This document shows positions 34,824 to 46,900 of a stretch of 64,000 bases of DNA, piece after piece. The notes under the pieces were generated by a model. The model made no database searches, was not told the DNA's origin, and saw only the letters and a program-made list of their open reading frames with translations. The position numbers were made by a program, and so were the translations under genes. Source of the DNA: Siphonodentalium dalli (taxonomy: Eukaryota; Mollusca; Scaphopoda; Gadilida; Siphonodentaliidae); the NCBI GenBank assembly GCA_032622095.1, contig CP136069.1, forward strand, positions 70,145,319 through 70,209,318, read 5' to 3'. Every line of letters begins with the position of its first letter. Within the stretch, counting starts at the first letter, position 1.

Positions 34824-37230
34824 TTTATGACTCGAGTCATATGAACGATGCAAACAACGTGGTAATGTATGTGAGTTTATGACTCGAGTCATATGGACAA
34901 TGCAAACAACGTGGTAATGTATGTGAGTTTATGACTCGAGTCATATGAACGATGCAAACAACGTGGTAATGTATGTGAGTTTATGACTCGAGTCATATGA
35001 ACGATGCAAACAACGTGGTAATGTATGTGAGTTTATGACTCGAGTCATATGAACGATGCAAACAACGTGGTAATGTATGTGAGTTTATGAATCGAGTCAT
35101 ATGGACGATGCAAACAACGTGGTAATGTATGTGAGTTTATGACTCGAGTCATATGAACGATGCAAACAACGTGGTAATATATGTGAGTTTATGACTCGAG
35201 TCATATGAACGATGCAAACAACGTGGTAATGTATGTGAGTTTATGACTCTCGAGTCATATGGACGATGCAAACAACGTGGTAATGTATGTGAGTTTATGA
35301 CTCGAGTCATACGAACGATGCAAACAACGTGGTAATTTATATGAGTTTATGACTCTCGAGTCACATGAACGATGCAAACAACGTGGTAATGTATGTGAGT
35401 TTATGACTCTAGTCATATGGACGATGCAAACAACGTGGTAATGTATGTGAGTTTATGACTCGAGTCATATGGACGATGCAAACAACGTGGTAATTTATGT
35501 GAGTTTATGACTCGAGTCATATGAACGATGCAAACAACGTGGTAATGTATGTGAGTTTATGACTCGAGTCATATGAACGATGCAAACAACGTGGTAATGT
35601 ATGTGAGTTTATGACTCGAGTCATATGAACGATGCAAACAACGTGGTAATGTATGTGAGTTTATGACTCGAGTCATACGAACGATGCAAAAAATGTGGTA
35701 ATGTATGTGAGTTTATGACTCGAGTCATATGAACGATGCAAACAACGTGGTAATGTATGTGAGTTTATGACTCTAGTCATATGAACGATGCAAACAACGT
35801 GGTAATGTATGTGAGTTTATGACTCGAGTCATATGAACGATGCAAACAACGTGGTAATGTATGTGAGTTTATGACTCGAGTCATATGAACGATGCAAACA
35901 ACGTGGTAATGTATGTGAGTTTATGACTCGAGTCATATGAACGATGCAAACAACGTGGTAATGTATGTGAGTTATGACTCGAGTCATACGAACGATGCAA
36001 ACAACGTGGTAATGTATGTGAGTTTATGACTCGAGTCATAAGAACGATGCAAACAACGTGGTAATGTATGTGAGTTTATGACTCGAGCCACATGAACGAT
36101 GCAAACAACGTGGTAATGTATGTGAGTTTATGACTCGAGTCACATGAACGATGCAAACAACGTGGTAATGTATGTGAGTTTATGACTCGAGTCACATGAA
36201 CGATGCAAACAACGTGGTAATTTATATGAGTTTATGACTCGAGTCATATGAACGATGCAAACAACGTGGTAATGTATGTGAGTTTATGACTCGAGTCATA
36301 CGAACGATGCAAACAACGTGGTAATGTATGTGAGTTTATGACTCGAGTCATACGAACGATGCAAACAATGTGGTAATGTATGTGAGTTTATGACTCGAGT
36401 CATATGAACGATGCAAACAACGTGGTAATGTATGTGAGTTTATGACTCGAGTCACATGAACGATGCAAACAACGTGGTAATGTATGTGAGTTTATGACTC
36501 GAGTCACATGGACGATACAAACAACGTGGTAATGTATGTGAGTTTATGACTCGAGTCATATGGACGATGCAAACAACGTGGTAATGTATGTGAGTTTATG
36601 ACTCGAGTCATATGAACGATGCAAACAACGTGGTAATTTATATGAGTTTATGACTCGAGTCATACGAACGATGCAAACAACGTGGTAATGTATGTGAGTT
36701 TATGACTCGAGTCATACGAACGATGCAAACAACGTGGTAATGTATGTGAGTTTATGACTCGAGTCATACGAACGATGCAAACAACGTGGTAATGTATGTG
36801 AGTTTATGACTCGAGTCATACGAACGATGCAAACAACGTGGTAATGTATGTGAGTTTATGACTCGAGTCATATGGACGATGCAAACAACGTGGTAATGTA
36901 TGTGAGTTTATGACTCGAGTCATACGAACGATGCAAACAACGTGGTAATGTATGTGAGTTTATGACTCGAGTCATACGAACGATGCAAACAACGTGGTAA
37001 TGTATGTGAGTTTATGACTCGAGTCACATGAACGATGCAAACAACGTGGTAATGTATGTGAGTTTATGACTCGAGTCATGTGGACGATGCAAACAACGTG
37101 GTAATGTATGTGAGTTTATGACTCGAGTCATATGAACGATGCAAACAACGTGGTAATTTATATGAGTTTATGACTCGAGTCATATGAACGATGCAAACAA
37201 CGTGGTATGTGAGTTTATGATTCTAGTCAT
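34824..37230. repeat. 52-bp satellite array, ~46 units
   Basis: Unit begins TTTATGACTCGAGTCATATG and continues AACGATGCAAACAACGTGG, then TAATGTATGTGAG. The period is exactly 52 bp with few indels. Each unit contains a 14-16-bp palindrome (ATGACTCGAGTCAT). Variation is concentrated at one position after the palindrome (TATGAAC / TATGGAC / TACGAAC / CATGAAC) and in occasional TTTATATGAG units. The array ends in TATGATTCTAGTCATA. Fewer than three units occur at 29639. Confidence 0.97.
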
Positions 37231-37269
37231 AAACTCATTTTCATTATAATTACCATTTTGTTTGTATCA

Positions 37270-38060
37270 TTCATAGAGCACATACAGGGACGTGGCTAGA
37301 GAGGGTCTCCGCTGGGGGATGTCCACTTTGGGAAATTCCAACTGCACCCTCCTTGAATCCGACCAAACACAATATTTGCATTGTTCCATTTGCACCCCTA
37401 GCACCTCAATACTCAGGCCTAATAGCCTATATATTCATAAACCATGGTTCTATATACCCGGTATCAGAACATTCAGATATTTGAACCTGAAAATTGCATA
37501 AATCCTAACATCTAGTGGTCCAACTCCAGACAAATGCACACGGCTATGGACAATAGACCAAGACACACCGGGCCGACCATGGTTGTTCGGAAACTAAACA
37601 GGAAAATGGCCAAATCCTATTATCTAGACTGGCCTCAAACTTCCCTAGTGTTGGAAATTCAAACCTTATACCCTTAGGTTGGAAATTTTTTCCAACTGAT
37701 GACCATTTCATTCCACAATTTTGTCAACATCTAGTAAAATATTGTTTCTTAAACTAATTAGCAGGTTTTTTTATTGGCCAGCGGAGTGACCATGACTCAC
37801 CGGGCCGACCATGGTTCGGCCCGGTGTGTTGCGAATTTTTTTTAATCTGAACAAGAAAACCGCTAAATCCTAGCATCTAGACTATATATAGCCTCAAGCC
37901 TTCCTGGAGTTGGAAATTTCAAACCTGACACACCCACTGAGGTTGGAAATTTTCCAACTGATGACAATTCCAATGACCATGTTGACCAAATGTAGGACAA
38001 TGTTAATTTCTTAAATTAACTAGCTGTTTTTGACTGGACACAGGGGATATTAAAACTACG
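37270..38060. repeat. Degenerate dispersed repeat (GGAAATTTCCAAC type)
   Basis: Words such as GTTGGAAATT, CCAACTGATGACCATT and CACCGGGCCGACCATGG recur inside this stretch, within the transposon at 32.9-34.4 kb and partly at 40190-40420. It is a decayed family of unknown class, present in both orientations. Confidence 0.55.
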
Positions 38061-38159
38061 AACGTAATTAACTCCAGCCAACAGAAAATCTATCATCCGG
38101 TCACAAATTTGACCAGACAGATATCCGGCCACTGTACAATCACAACAGAGAGAGTCAAC

Positions 38160-38228
38160 TGCAACACAACTTATATGTCTACATGTGTCTACATATGTCT
38201 ATATATGTCTATATTTGTCTATATATGT
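38160..38228. repeat. TATATGTC microsatellite
   Basis: Eight imperfect units of TGTCTATA(TA) spacing; no other content. Confidence 0.8.
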
Positions 38229-39367
38229 CTATATATGCTACCATTCTCTCATATATCGTACATAATTATCTTTTTTCTATAAATATCTAATCTCAATATC
38301 ACGTAAACGTATTTGATACGAGAAAATAAAGCATACAGAGAAATAATGATTGTTAATCCAATCAGACATTATGGCCAACCATGACATGTATTTGTAACTG
38401 AACATGGCTATTGTATGACACAACTATACAATCATGTTATCAGTTTTATCAGTGCTTAATAAGTGTATAATGGGTCTCCGGGCTAAACAATCTCACTCAC
38501 TCGTCTGCTGAATGGAGCAAACAATCTCAGTCGAATTAGAGGCCAGAAACCCATTCAATCTAAATGGCCCAGAGGAGCTGATACTGCGCCAGCACAATCG
38601 GAGCGCGGATCGTATACACACACACCATATCTCGCTTGGATCGCCAATCGATCATTGCTCATTGTGGAGTTAATTTGTCCGAGCGATTTCCTCGACAAGC
38701 GCCCGATCTTGGTCAAATTTGTCCGTGATATTTCGGACGATTTCCTCGTCTAACGCTGTCCATCGTCCATATTCAAATGGCCGAGGCGACCAGAAACGAG
38801 GAAAAGTGTAGTAAACTGGGATAATGACATATTACATAGTATTTTGGCAGCTACGAGCATATATTGTACTATTTTTTTCAAACAGGCTGACACCTCATTT
38901 GTGTGCAGACTCTCAATTGTTTGTTCCAACATTCTGACCAAAGCAGGCCTGGCAATATTCGTATTTCAGAACAAATAAAGTATCAACATGTTTTAAAAAT
39001 AAATTAGCATAATGCTCGTAACAATCAACATGATATGTTTTGTGTCAGTTCCTCATATATTATGATTGTGTGCGTTTCCACTGGCTTCGGCAATTTTGAA
39101 TGCGTGCATGGTACTCACCAACCTCGAAACTACGTGATTCCCCACCGTGATATTTTGTCGTGATATCTTGCGATCTGAGTCCGTGCTGATTTCTTCACGA
39201 AATCACCCCCGGAATCCATGAATATAACCAGTTTACATGCATGTATTATCTCCCGGTCCTTGATAACTCGATAAGACCGCAGTTGCCACCGGTAACATTA
39301 ATTTATCCACATGTTGCGGACTTCCGTAACACTCGTATATTCACTGGGCGAACAGTGATACGAATTA
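38229..39367. other. Intron, no recognised feature
   Basis: Includes a CGAGCGATTTCCTCG-rich patch near 38676-38760, distantly similar in reverse complement to 63400-63600. No gene evidence. Confidence 0.4.
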
Positions 39368-39375
39368 CCCGTATA

Positions 39376-39995
39376 CAGGGTTCGCGCTGTCACTTGCCAA
39401 ATTTGCCAATGGCAAAAATAATTCAAATTTGGCAAAAAATATTTTCATTTGGAAAATGTTTTGGCAAGTCACTTAAATAATTTTTAATTGCTCAATAAAG
39501 TTGAAAATTATCGGTCAATCAATACTATTCATTTTAGGAAACTATTACAATTGAAGTATATTGGTGGTGTTTTATGATGGTTTCGGAAAAGTTAACACCT
39601 GCAATAAGATGCAGTTAATCTGGTAACATTATTATCAATGGGTGGAGGGATTACCCATATTTAGCGTGATGGTGGTATTTACATAGCTAATCCTCTTGTG
39701 ATGTTCCCTTCTGGTGAAGCAACTCTTCTATCATTTTATTTTTCGGTGATTGGTTCATTATTTTATGATAAACAACAAAAAAGATGCATGCGAGCATAAT
39801 TATGAACTAACTGCATTCCTATCGATATCAATCGTCGTTCAAACCGCGAGTGTCGAAACATAAAATTCAATCAAGGTTGCAGAAGATGATACTATCAGGG
39901 ATAACATTTGGCAAATTCTAATAGAATTTGGCAAAAAATATTTTCATTTGGCAAATTATTTGGCAAAAGTAAATTTCGGTCCAGCGCGGACCCTG
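39376..39995. mobile_element. hAT-type non-autonomous element (620 bp)
   Basis: Ends CAGGGTTCGCGCTG and CAGCGCGGACCCTG with a perfect 8-bp duplication CCCGTATA (39368-39375, 39996-40003). The 8-bp duplication and CAGGG termini are diagnostic of hAT elements. Subterminal TTTGGCAAAAAATATTTTCA words are repeated at both ends, possibly transposase binding sites. No coding. Confidence 0.85.
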
Positions 39996-40442
39996 CCCGT
40001 ATACAATAGTCAGCCGCCCAAAAAATATCAAACAAACTTTGTATCATTCCAAACTTTAATGTCGAAAAGCCTGATATAATCCAAGCATTATTTCGTACTA
40101 TGATGTGACCCGGTTTCCCTGTTAATTTGTAAACACAAAACCAGTCAACCAGTAATTAGTTGGGACGTGTTGCTTTTAGCATATTTTTCTAGTTTTTGTC
40201 AACATGCTAGTCCGAAATTCCTATCAGTTGAACATTTTTCTACATGCATCCCCTTGTCGTGTTTGAAATTTCCAACATTTGGAACATTTGATGTACCAAT
40301 TGGAAAGACGCAAACCATGGCGAGGGCGGGTAGCTTGGTGCATGCAACTGGTATTTCGCGATCATAGGATACTGTTCTGATTTCAAGATGGACAACCCCT
40401 AACTAAGACCCTCTAGACACGTTCCTGACATGAAACTAAACT

Positions 40443-40535
40443 CATCAGTCACACTACACAGTTGTATCAGTAACACTTTACAGTTGTATAATATACAGTT
40501 GTATAAGTCAAACTATATAGTTGTATCAGTCACAT
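40443..40535. repeat. CAGTTGTAT(C/A)AGT short tandem repeat
   Basis: Four degenerate ~25-bp units containing AGTTGTATMAGTCACA. Confidence 0.6.
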
Positions 40536-40568
40536 TATATTTCCTCAACAGGGAGGTTTACCCACTGA

Positions 40569-40591
40569 CCCCCCCCCCCCCCCCCCCCCCC
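40569..40591. repeat. Poly-C tract
   Basis: Uninterrupted run of about 23 C, about 95 bp upstream of an exon acceptor. Confidence 0.95.
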
Positions 40592-40686
40592 ACCTGGTGC
40601 CAGCATGTCTTACGGCATCAGGTAACAACATAGATAATCTGAGTGTCGTCTGCTTTATGTGTAAATGTTGCTTTTTCTTCTTTCAG

Positions 40687-40848
40687 ACGATCATGTTATT
40701 CTTACGGCAGCAGGTCATCCGACCGACCTTTCCACCGATATCTCCAACGTTACGAAACCGTCAACTCGGATGTTTTCACAGATCCTAGCATAAACAGTTT
40801 CTCGATAGATGGCCCCCCGATCAGCCCTCGTCGCAATGACGACCGCAG
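40687..40848 (+). CDS. Exon encoding cytoplasmic Ser/Arg-rich linker of the membrane protein
   Basis: A 162-nt exon with acceptor GTTGCTTTTTCTTCTTTCAG and donor GTAAGC. It completes the split Arg codon left by the 18139 exon (AG|A), reads 53 codons and leaves AG (phase 2). The peptide is polar and probably disordered: SYGSRSSDRPF, a Tyr-rich YLQRYETVNSD, then SINSFSIDGPPISPRRNDDR. SP and RxxS-like contexts are possible phosphorylation sites (inference). It follows the membrane helix, so it should be cytoplasmic. Two other frames are open too, but only this one joins the flanking exons. The intron before it is 22.4 kb, the one after 14.9 kb. Confidence 0.75.
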
Positions 40849-40939
40849 GTAAGCGGAGTATTCCATGGCCAGGAATCTACGTCACTGATGTATTCTCCAT
40901 ATCATAGCGTCAGGCGTTCGGATAGCTGCTAATTATATA

Positions 40940-41183
40940 CAGTAATGCTCTAAATAATGGACTCCTTAACCACAGCAGAATTATGGGTAACTTTTCAGGA
41001 TTTAGTCTGAAATATGGCTTGTTGCCATTCATCGGAAATCTCTCGTTGAGAGCTTTCCGATGAATGGCAACAAACCATATTAGCTTTCCGATGAATGGCA
41101 ACAAACCATATTTCAGACTAAATCCTGAAAAGTTACCCATAATTCTGCTGTGGTTAAGGAGTCAATTATTTAGAGCATAACTG
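40940..41183. mobile_element. TA-flanked palindromic MITE (mariner-like), copy 2, internal duplication
   Basis: Ends CAGTAATGCTC and GAGCATAACTG between TA dinucleotides. A 32-bp segment around TTTCCGATGAATGGCAACAA is duplicated at the apex, making this copy about 50 bp longer than 11129-11319. Confidence 0.8.
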
Positions 41184-41185
41184 TA

Positions 41186-42239
41186 TCTGTATCTCATTGT
41201 ATATACCGTGTTTACCCAACCTAATCCCGTAATTGTATAGTGTATTAACTCACATATCTGGCCGATGTTACTCTTGTTCTCTTGTGCGACGTTTATCCGT
41301 CCCCGCCCAGATCACGCCCCGGGTTTAAAATTTCATTTCCGCCTCGTCTGGCATAATCAGCGAGTTCAATTACCGCCCTGAGATAGTTCTTGAGACATGC
41401 TTAGCATGGAATCATCGGATTCCATTCATGTTTAAGCAAGCTATAACCATTCTAATCATGACCACGCCCAGAACATTGGCGTTCTGATATATTTCTTTTG
41501 ACAAGCTAAGAATCGAGACACCGGATTCCATTCGTGTCTATGTAAGTTGTAGCATACAAGTGGTAGTAATCTATTCAGTTCAGTTATCCACTCCCCACAC
41601 TCACATCATTTTTTTTATTGATCCACTTCATGTATTGACTTCCAGAGAAACAATCTAGCAATTGCCAAATAAATATAATCAATAACTCCCTTTTTCGCAA
41701 AATCGAGTATTTCGTATTTTGGAACCCTGCACTCATACTGTTTAAACGAAACGAACATCCACACATCTCCATCAACCCTGGTTAGCATATGTTAAGGGAA
41801 GGTAACTTAAACTCTGTGTGTCAAACATTTACAAGTAACATCACACTGGTAACAGATGGTGTCAAATGTAAACAAGAAATTTACCTTGAAAATAAGATTG
41901 CAAAATTTTGGTACATGCAAGATGACTCTCTCAGCCTTCGTTCAGTATACGTAATTACGTATGGGCTACATGTAACATAAAATCGTATATCTAAGTGGAT
42001 TTCACTCCGTGTTGACTTGATAACCAGCAATGGATTCAATTATTATTCTGATTTGTAAATTCTAATCCAGGATCTCGGGAAATCTCGGGAATCATGAGAA
42101 TCTCGGTCCTAGACACGATCCATTATCTCTCCGGCGCCGAATCGATATCTCGATCCTCTCCCACAACACTGTACACTGATCATCGTGATCCGATGGAGCT
42201 CGCGATGTGTTCCCCGTGTATGTCGCGCCAACCCAACTG
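41186..42239. other. Intron, no recognised feature
   Basis: Contains a local repeat (TCTTGAGACATGCTTAGCATGGAATC-like and GACACCGGATTCCATTCGTG words near 41388 and 41515). Nothing else. Confidence 0.4.
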
Positions 42240-43420
42240 CTCCGCGGGGACTACATACAGCGGAATTACAAATAGGACGTCCCGGCTCCCGATCCGTGAT
42301 TTTATGCATCCCAAGAGGCCAGACCAAAGATGCCATTTTCTGTTTGTGACGTTCGGATTTTGAGGCTTTTGATTTATCATTGACTTGTTACGTATGTGAC
42401 GAATGGAAGTATACATATATTGGGAAATTACAAATGGACTTTCCGCTTGCCGATCTGTGATTTTAATCCCGCCAATAGGCCAGACAAAAGACGCAATGCT
42501 CTGTTTGTGACGTTCGGTATCTGAGGCTTCTGATTTATCGTTGAATTGTTGCACATGTTTCAAATGAGAGTACATATTAGATGGAGGAATTATATGTACA
42601 TTCCGGTTCCCGAATTGTGATTTTAATGCCGCCAAAAGGCCAGACAAAAGATGCCATGTTCCGTCAATGAGGTTCGGATTTTGAATGTTTAGATTTATCA
42701 TTGACTTGTTACGTATGTGATGAATGGAAGTAGGGAAATTACAAATGGAATTTCCGACTCAGGGTCAGTAATTGTAAACTTCCCAAGCGCGCGGTCGGGC
42801 CAAAGATGTCATGTTCTGTTTGTGAAGCTTCTCATGTTTATCCTTCAACTGATACGCATGTGATGGAGGAAGTTACATATAGAGAATGACAAATGGACTA
42901 CCTGACTCCGGCCCGTAATTACCCCCCCCCCCCTCCGCCCCGCCACAAGAAGCCGAACAAAATATACCATGTTGAGTCAGTGACTCGGATTTTGAAGCTT
43001 CCAACTTATTGACTAACCGGTATGTACATGCATAGCAACGGGCAGTACATATTCTGGAATTACAAATTTTAATCTTCCCATCAAGAGACCAGCAAAGATG
43101 CTGTGCTCTGTTGTTGACCTTGAGATTTTTAACCACGGACATTACATAGTATATAGAAATTATAAATGGACTTTCCCAGCTCCCGGTGTGTGTTTTTAAT
43201 TCTCACAAGAAGCCAGACCAAAGCTGTTATGTTCTGTCATGTAAGTGACATTAGGATTTTGCACATATTTAACCACTGGCAACACACATACTCAGGAATT
43301 ACTAATGGACTGTCCGACTCCCAATCCGTGATTCTAATTCTCCCAAGAATCAGCTCCAGCCAAGATAACCATGTTCTGATAATGACCGTGAATTGTGAAC
43401 TAATGACCCTTTTAGATACC
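42240..43420. repeat. Degenerate tandem repeat, ~100-170-bp units
   Basis: About eight diverged units sharing GGAATTACAAATGGACT, CCGTGATTTTAAT, CCAAGAGGCCAGACCAAAGA and TGTTCTGT-TGTGACGTTCGG. Unit length varies by deletion. ORFs crossing it on either strand are repeat-derived. Confidence 0.8.
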
Positions 43421-43436
43421 TAACCAAAACATACGG

Positions 43437-43439
<3 letters not shown>

Positions 43440-43531
<92 letters not shown>

Positions 43532-43901
43532 GTGTATTATCTGCCTGTCTGAATGTGTGTCTATCTCTCTGTCTGAATGTCTGTCTGTCTATTCAGATTT
43601 TTTCTCCCAGACCCCTGGACCGATTTCAACCAGATTTGGGGTGGTTACTTCGGGTATGGATGTTATAACGGCGATAGATTTTCTAAATTTTGATTTAAAA
43701 AAAAAAATTAAAAAAAAAGTTTTTGTGTTAAATTGAGCAAGGAGCTCAATTAAAACATTTAATTTTTTTAAAAAATGATTAAACGATCAAAATAAGCGGA
43801 AACAGCACAGAGAGGGCGCCGCTGATTTAAGGCTCTATGGGATCAAACAGACCCCCTCTACGCCGAATAAAGGCACCCAAAATGGAGCCTGTTTCAGCTA
43901 G
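43440..43901 (+). mobile_element. Helitron-like element with (TA)n 5' part
   Basis: The 3' end shows a stem AGGCACC (43871-43877) / GGAGCCT (43884-43890) with one A-A mismatch, then eight bases, CTAG at 43898-43901 and T. The body has a TGTCTG microsatellite and CTGGACCGATTTCAACCAGA, the same style as the element at 376-989 (CGAACCGATTTCGATGAAAC). The 5' end is obscured by a (TA)n run at 43440-43527. Confidence 0.6.
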
Positions 43902-43915
43902 TATCGTATATAATG

Positions 43916-46900
43916 TAGTGGAGCGGACGGAACCGATTTCAGAAAGTTTAGTCCATCGGCACCACACACGGGCTTATGATATATCATTTTGAAGGTTATG
44001 ACATTTCGCATCGGATAGGACCCGGTGTGAAATATACAGATGATGCAAACGATGATTTTTAGCCGATTAAGTGCCAAAATTCAGCAAAAATCCCTGTTTT
44101 TGTAAAATTCGGCAAAATGAGAAATAAAAGTATAGTAACGCGAACATTTTGCTCTAAAATATTGTAGTCTACATACCTCTAGATATTTACTATGATAGTG
44201 GTACGATTTCTCTGATATAAAGAAGATTTGTTTTAGATTTATTGTAAAAATAGACAAAACAGCGCAATTTTTCAATTTTTTGCATCACTTAATGGGCGAT
44301 AGATCAATACTGTTTTGACCAATGATACCGTATATAGTCTAGAAAAGTGCGGATATATATACCGCATACAAAAGCACAACTCCGATTATTTTGTGCTATT
44401 ATATTGAAGTCTACCCACTTCGAGATATACATTCTGATAACGTCATGGTATCATTTACAGATGGCAAATTTCGGAGTTTTCTGATGAAAGTAGACCGAAA
44501 ATCGTGAAATATAAACTTGTTTGCCCCTCTACATGGGTTATAATTCAATTCCATTCTGAACAATAATCCAGGACAAACTTCAAGAGTTGACGAGACACAT
44601 AACGCATATGAATGTTTTCGGATTGTATCATCTTCTGTCGCATTTGTTTGGTTACGTTATATTGCACCCATCGCCCCAACAATACAATACATTGCAAGAT
44701 GAGACAAGCAAGGAATATTCCTATACACATTTATGCATTATACACATACCTTATCAAGCTGAGGCGTTTGATAGTTACTTGAGTTGAAGAAATTACATCA
44801 TTGTATATGTTTACTTCGCATAATATAGCTTCACAGTTGTATAAGATTATACGTATTGGGAGGTTTAGTTATTGTTAATAACTAGGTTCAGCCACAGTAC
44901 ATGTAACGTGTAACAAGTGTTGCCATTACCAACGAAATCATCTGACTCACATGACCATTCCGCTCACATGTACACCATCAAACAACCGTTTAGACGTTTT
45001 GTGTCAATTGTGCAGCATTGCGAAATCAGAGGGGTGTCAAATCTTTATATCAATCGACGAACATTTGCTTAGTTAACTTTTGTTAAATTCTTCAGCAGCG
45101 GTGACCACGACGTTACTTTTCCCAAATGGGTTGTTGGTACGACTTCCTTTACATACCGTAGGTCGTCTGCACCCTGGAACCGATGAAAGTCAAAGTTTGT
45201 TTGTATCTGGGTGCAGAAATGTTCCCCAATGAGGTCGCATAGCCTACTCTTCTTCGATACACATAGAGGGTTTTTAGCGACCAATGGGCATGAACTACCC
45301 ACGAGACGGCACAGCCATTAAGGTGAGCTCGCGATCTCACCACATCTATCCATGGCTCAACCCTGCAAGTTGAGCCAAGGGGTCGTGTTTGGAATGAACC
45401 CGCAGCCACCCGGGACTTGATGTCCCCCCGTGGCTGCCACTTCCCTTTAATCATATAATAGAATATTTGTTTTACATCAACAGTACTGTACAAACAGTAT
45501 ATACACTGTGTTTCTGTGGCTCTCATATCTGGGAGTCATCATCCACGACTTTGCCCTATGGGGACCTTCCCACAGTATTTGGAGTTTTAATGCGTCACGA
45601 TCTTCTTGGTCACAGCCATCGAATCGAGCCTTGTCATCAACCTTGCGATGTTTTTTTAATTCTATCTATCGTCATTGAATCCCCCTTGGGGTACCATGGC
45701 GCCGTTTCTGGGTTGGGCCATATTTCTTGGAATATGATGAGGAACAGATGCCGTAATATCTCCAAGGCCTTGGTCATTACATGTCGAATTTCTCTGACCA
45801 TGTATGCCTTCCAACGTGTCACGAAGAATATATTTCTCCTGTGCATTTGGTTTCACTTAATGATAGGGTGGTTTTGATTCAGCTCTTTGAAACTCATCCC
45901 CATTGTTTATGGTAGCAGAAACTACTGCTGTATTGCCATGTGATCATAGAGACCCATAATAGGTTCGTTAAGCTTTCTTGGCATTTGTGAATGTCCAGAC
46001 CTTCCAGGAGTCGCATATGGCATATTCTGCCAATATCTGTGTTCTCTACGATAGCTGGTGCCTGATCCGTGGTGCTTATCGTGGTATAAGTGGGCTCGTG
46101 ATCCACAGTGTCAAAAGTTCCAATTCCTTCTGTGGAATTTGTGTTGATGTGTTCTGACAAGTGACGAGAAGATACTATCTCTGGCAGAGTTTCCGATGAG
46201 TTAGATGATACAACTCGGTAAGCCTTATTCGTTTCGTTGGACTCAATGGTCAGCAGCTCGTGTGCTACATCATTTATGTAACATATGGTGTTTATCTTCC
46301 GATAAGTAGTCATACAGTTTCTTTGAGAGTATGGAAACTGTTGTTCCAGTACCAATCAGAAACCTCACTGGCTGCCCATAGAGATTGCAATCTAAATATA
46401 GCCCCCCTCTTCAGAAGAGCTGTACATGTATCTAACAAACTCGTTGGAGTTACGATGTCCACTTGTGTTCTGCTCGTCTCCCCTATCACGATAGGCATTA
46501 TGACACATGTCGCGTGGATTGTGAGAAGTTCTGCATCTGGTGCGTTCTTTGTATTCGTTTGTGTTATAATCAGGATTATCATTATAATTATGTCTCCACT
46601 GTCTATCGTCACGACAGTCCATCCAGGACTCATTTGTGTTACTCTTTTTCTCCTTGTTTTGGTTCTCCAAGTTTGTCATTCTTTGTTAATCTCCCCTTTA
46701 CACCTCTTCACATCAGTCAATATGTGTTTTATCTCCTTCGTCTCAGAGATGGACTGTGATATCTGGGACGGTTGTGAGCTATTTTGAGTTTTCCCATTAG
46801 AACCAGTTTGGGGCTTCAGTTCATCTCTTATCTTTTTGAGTTATTCAAACTCTATATTTTTGCTTTGTGTTGAGTCTGCTTCATTTACTGCCCTAACATA

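Noticed and set aside
34824-37230. CRISPR-like array
   Set aside because: Whole 52-bp units repeat without unique spacers, and the genome is eukaryotic; it is a satellite.
45894-46787. Frames of 95-175 codons on both strands, with a Cys/His cluster suggesting a gag-like zinc knuckle
   Set aside because: Spacing does not fit C-x2-C-x4-H-x4-C and no protease, RT or integrase motif follows; kept only as a possible relic in foldback element 1.
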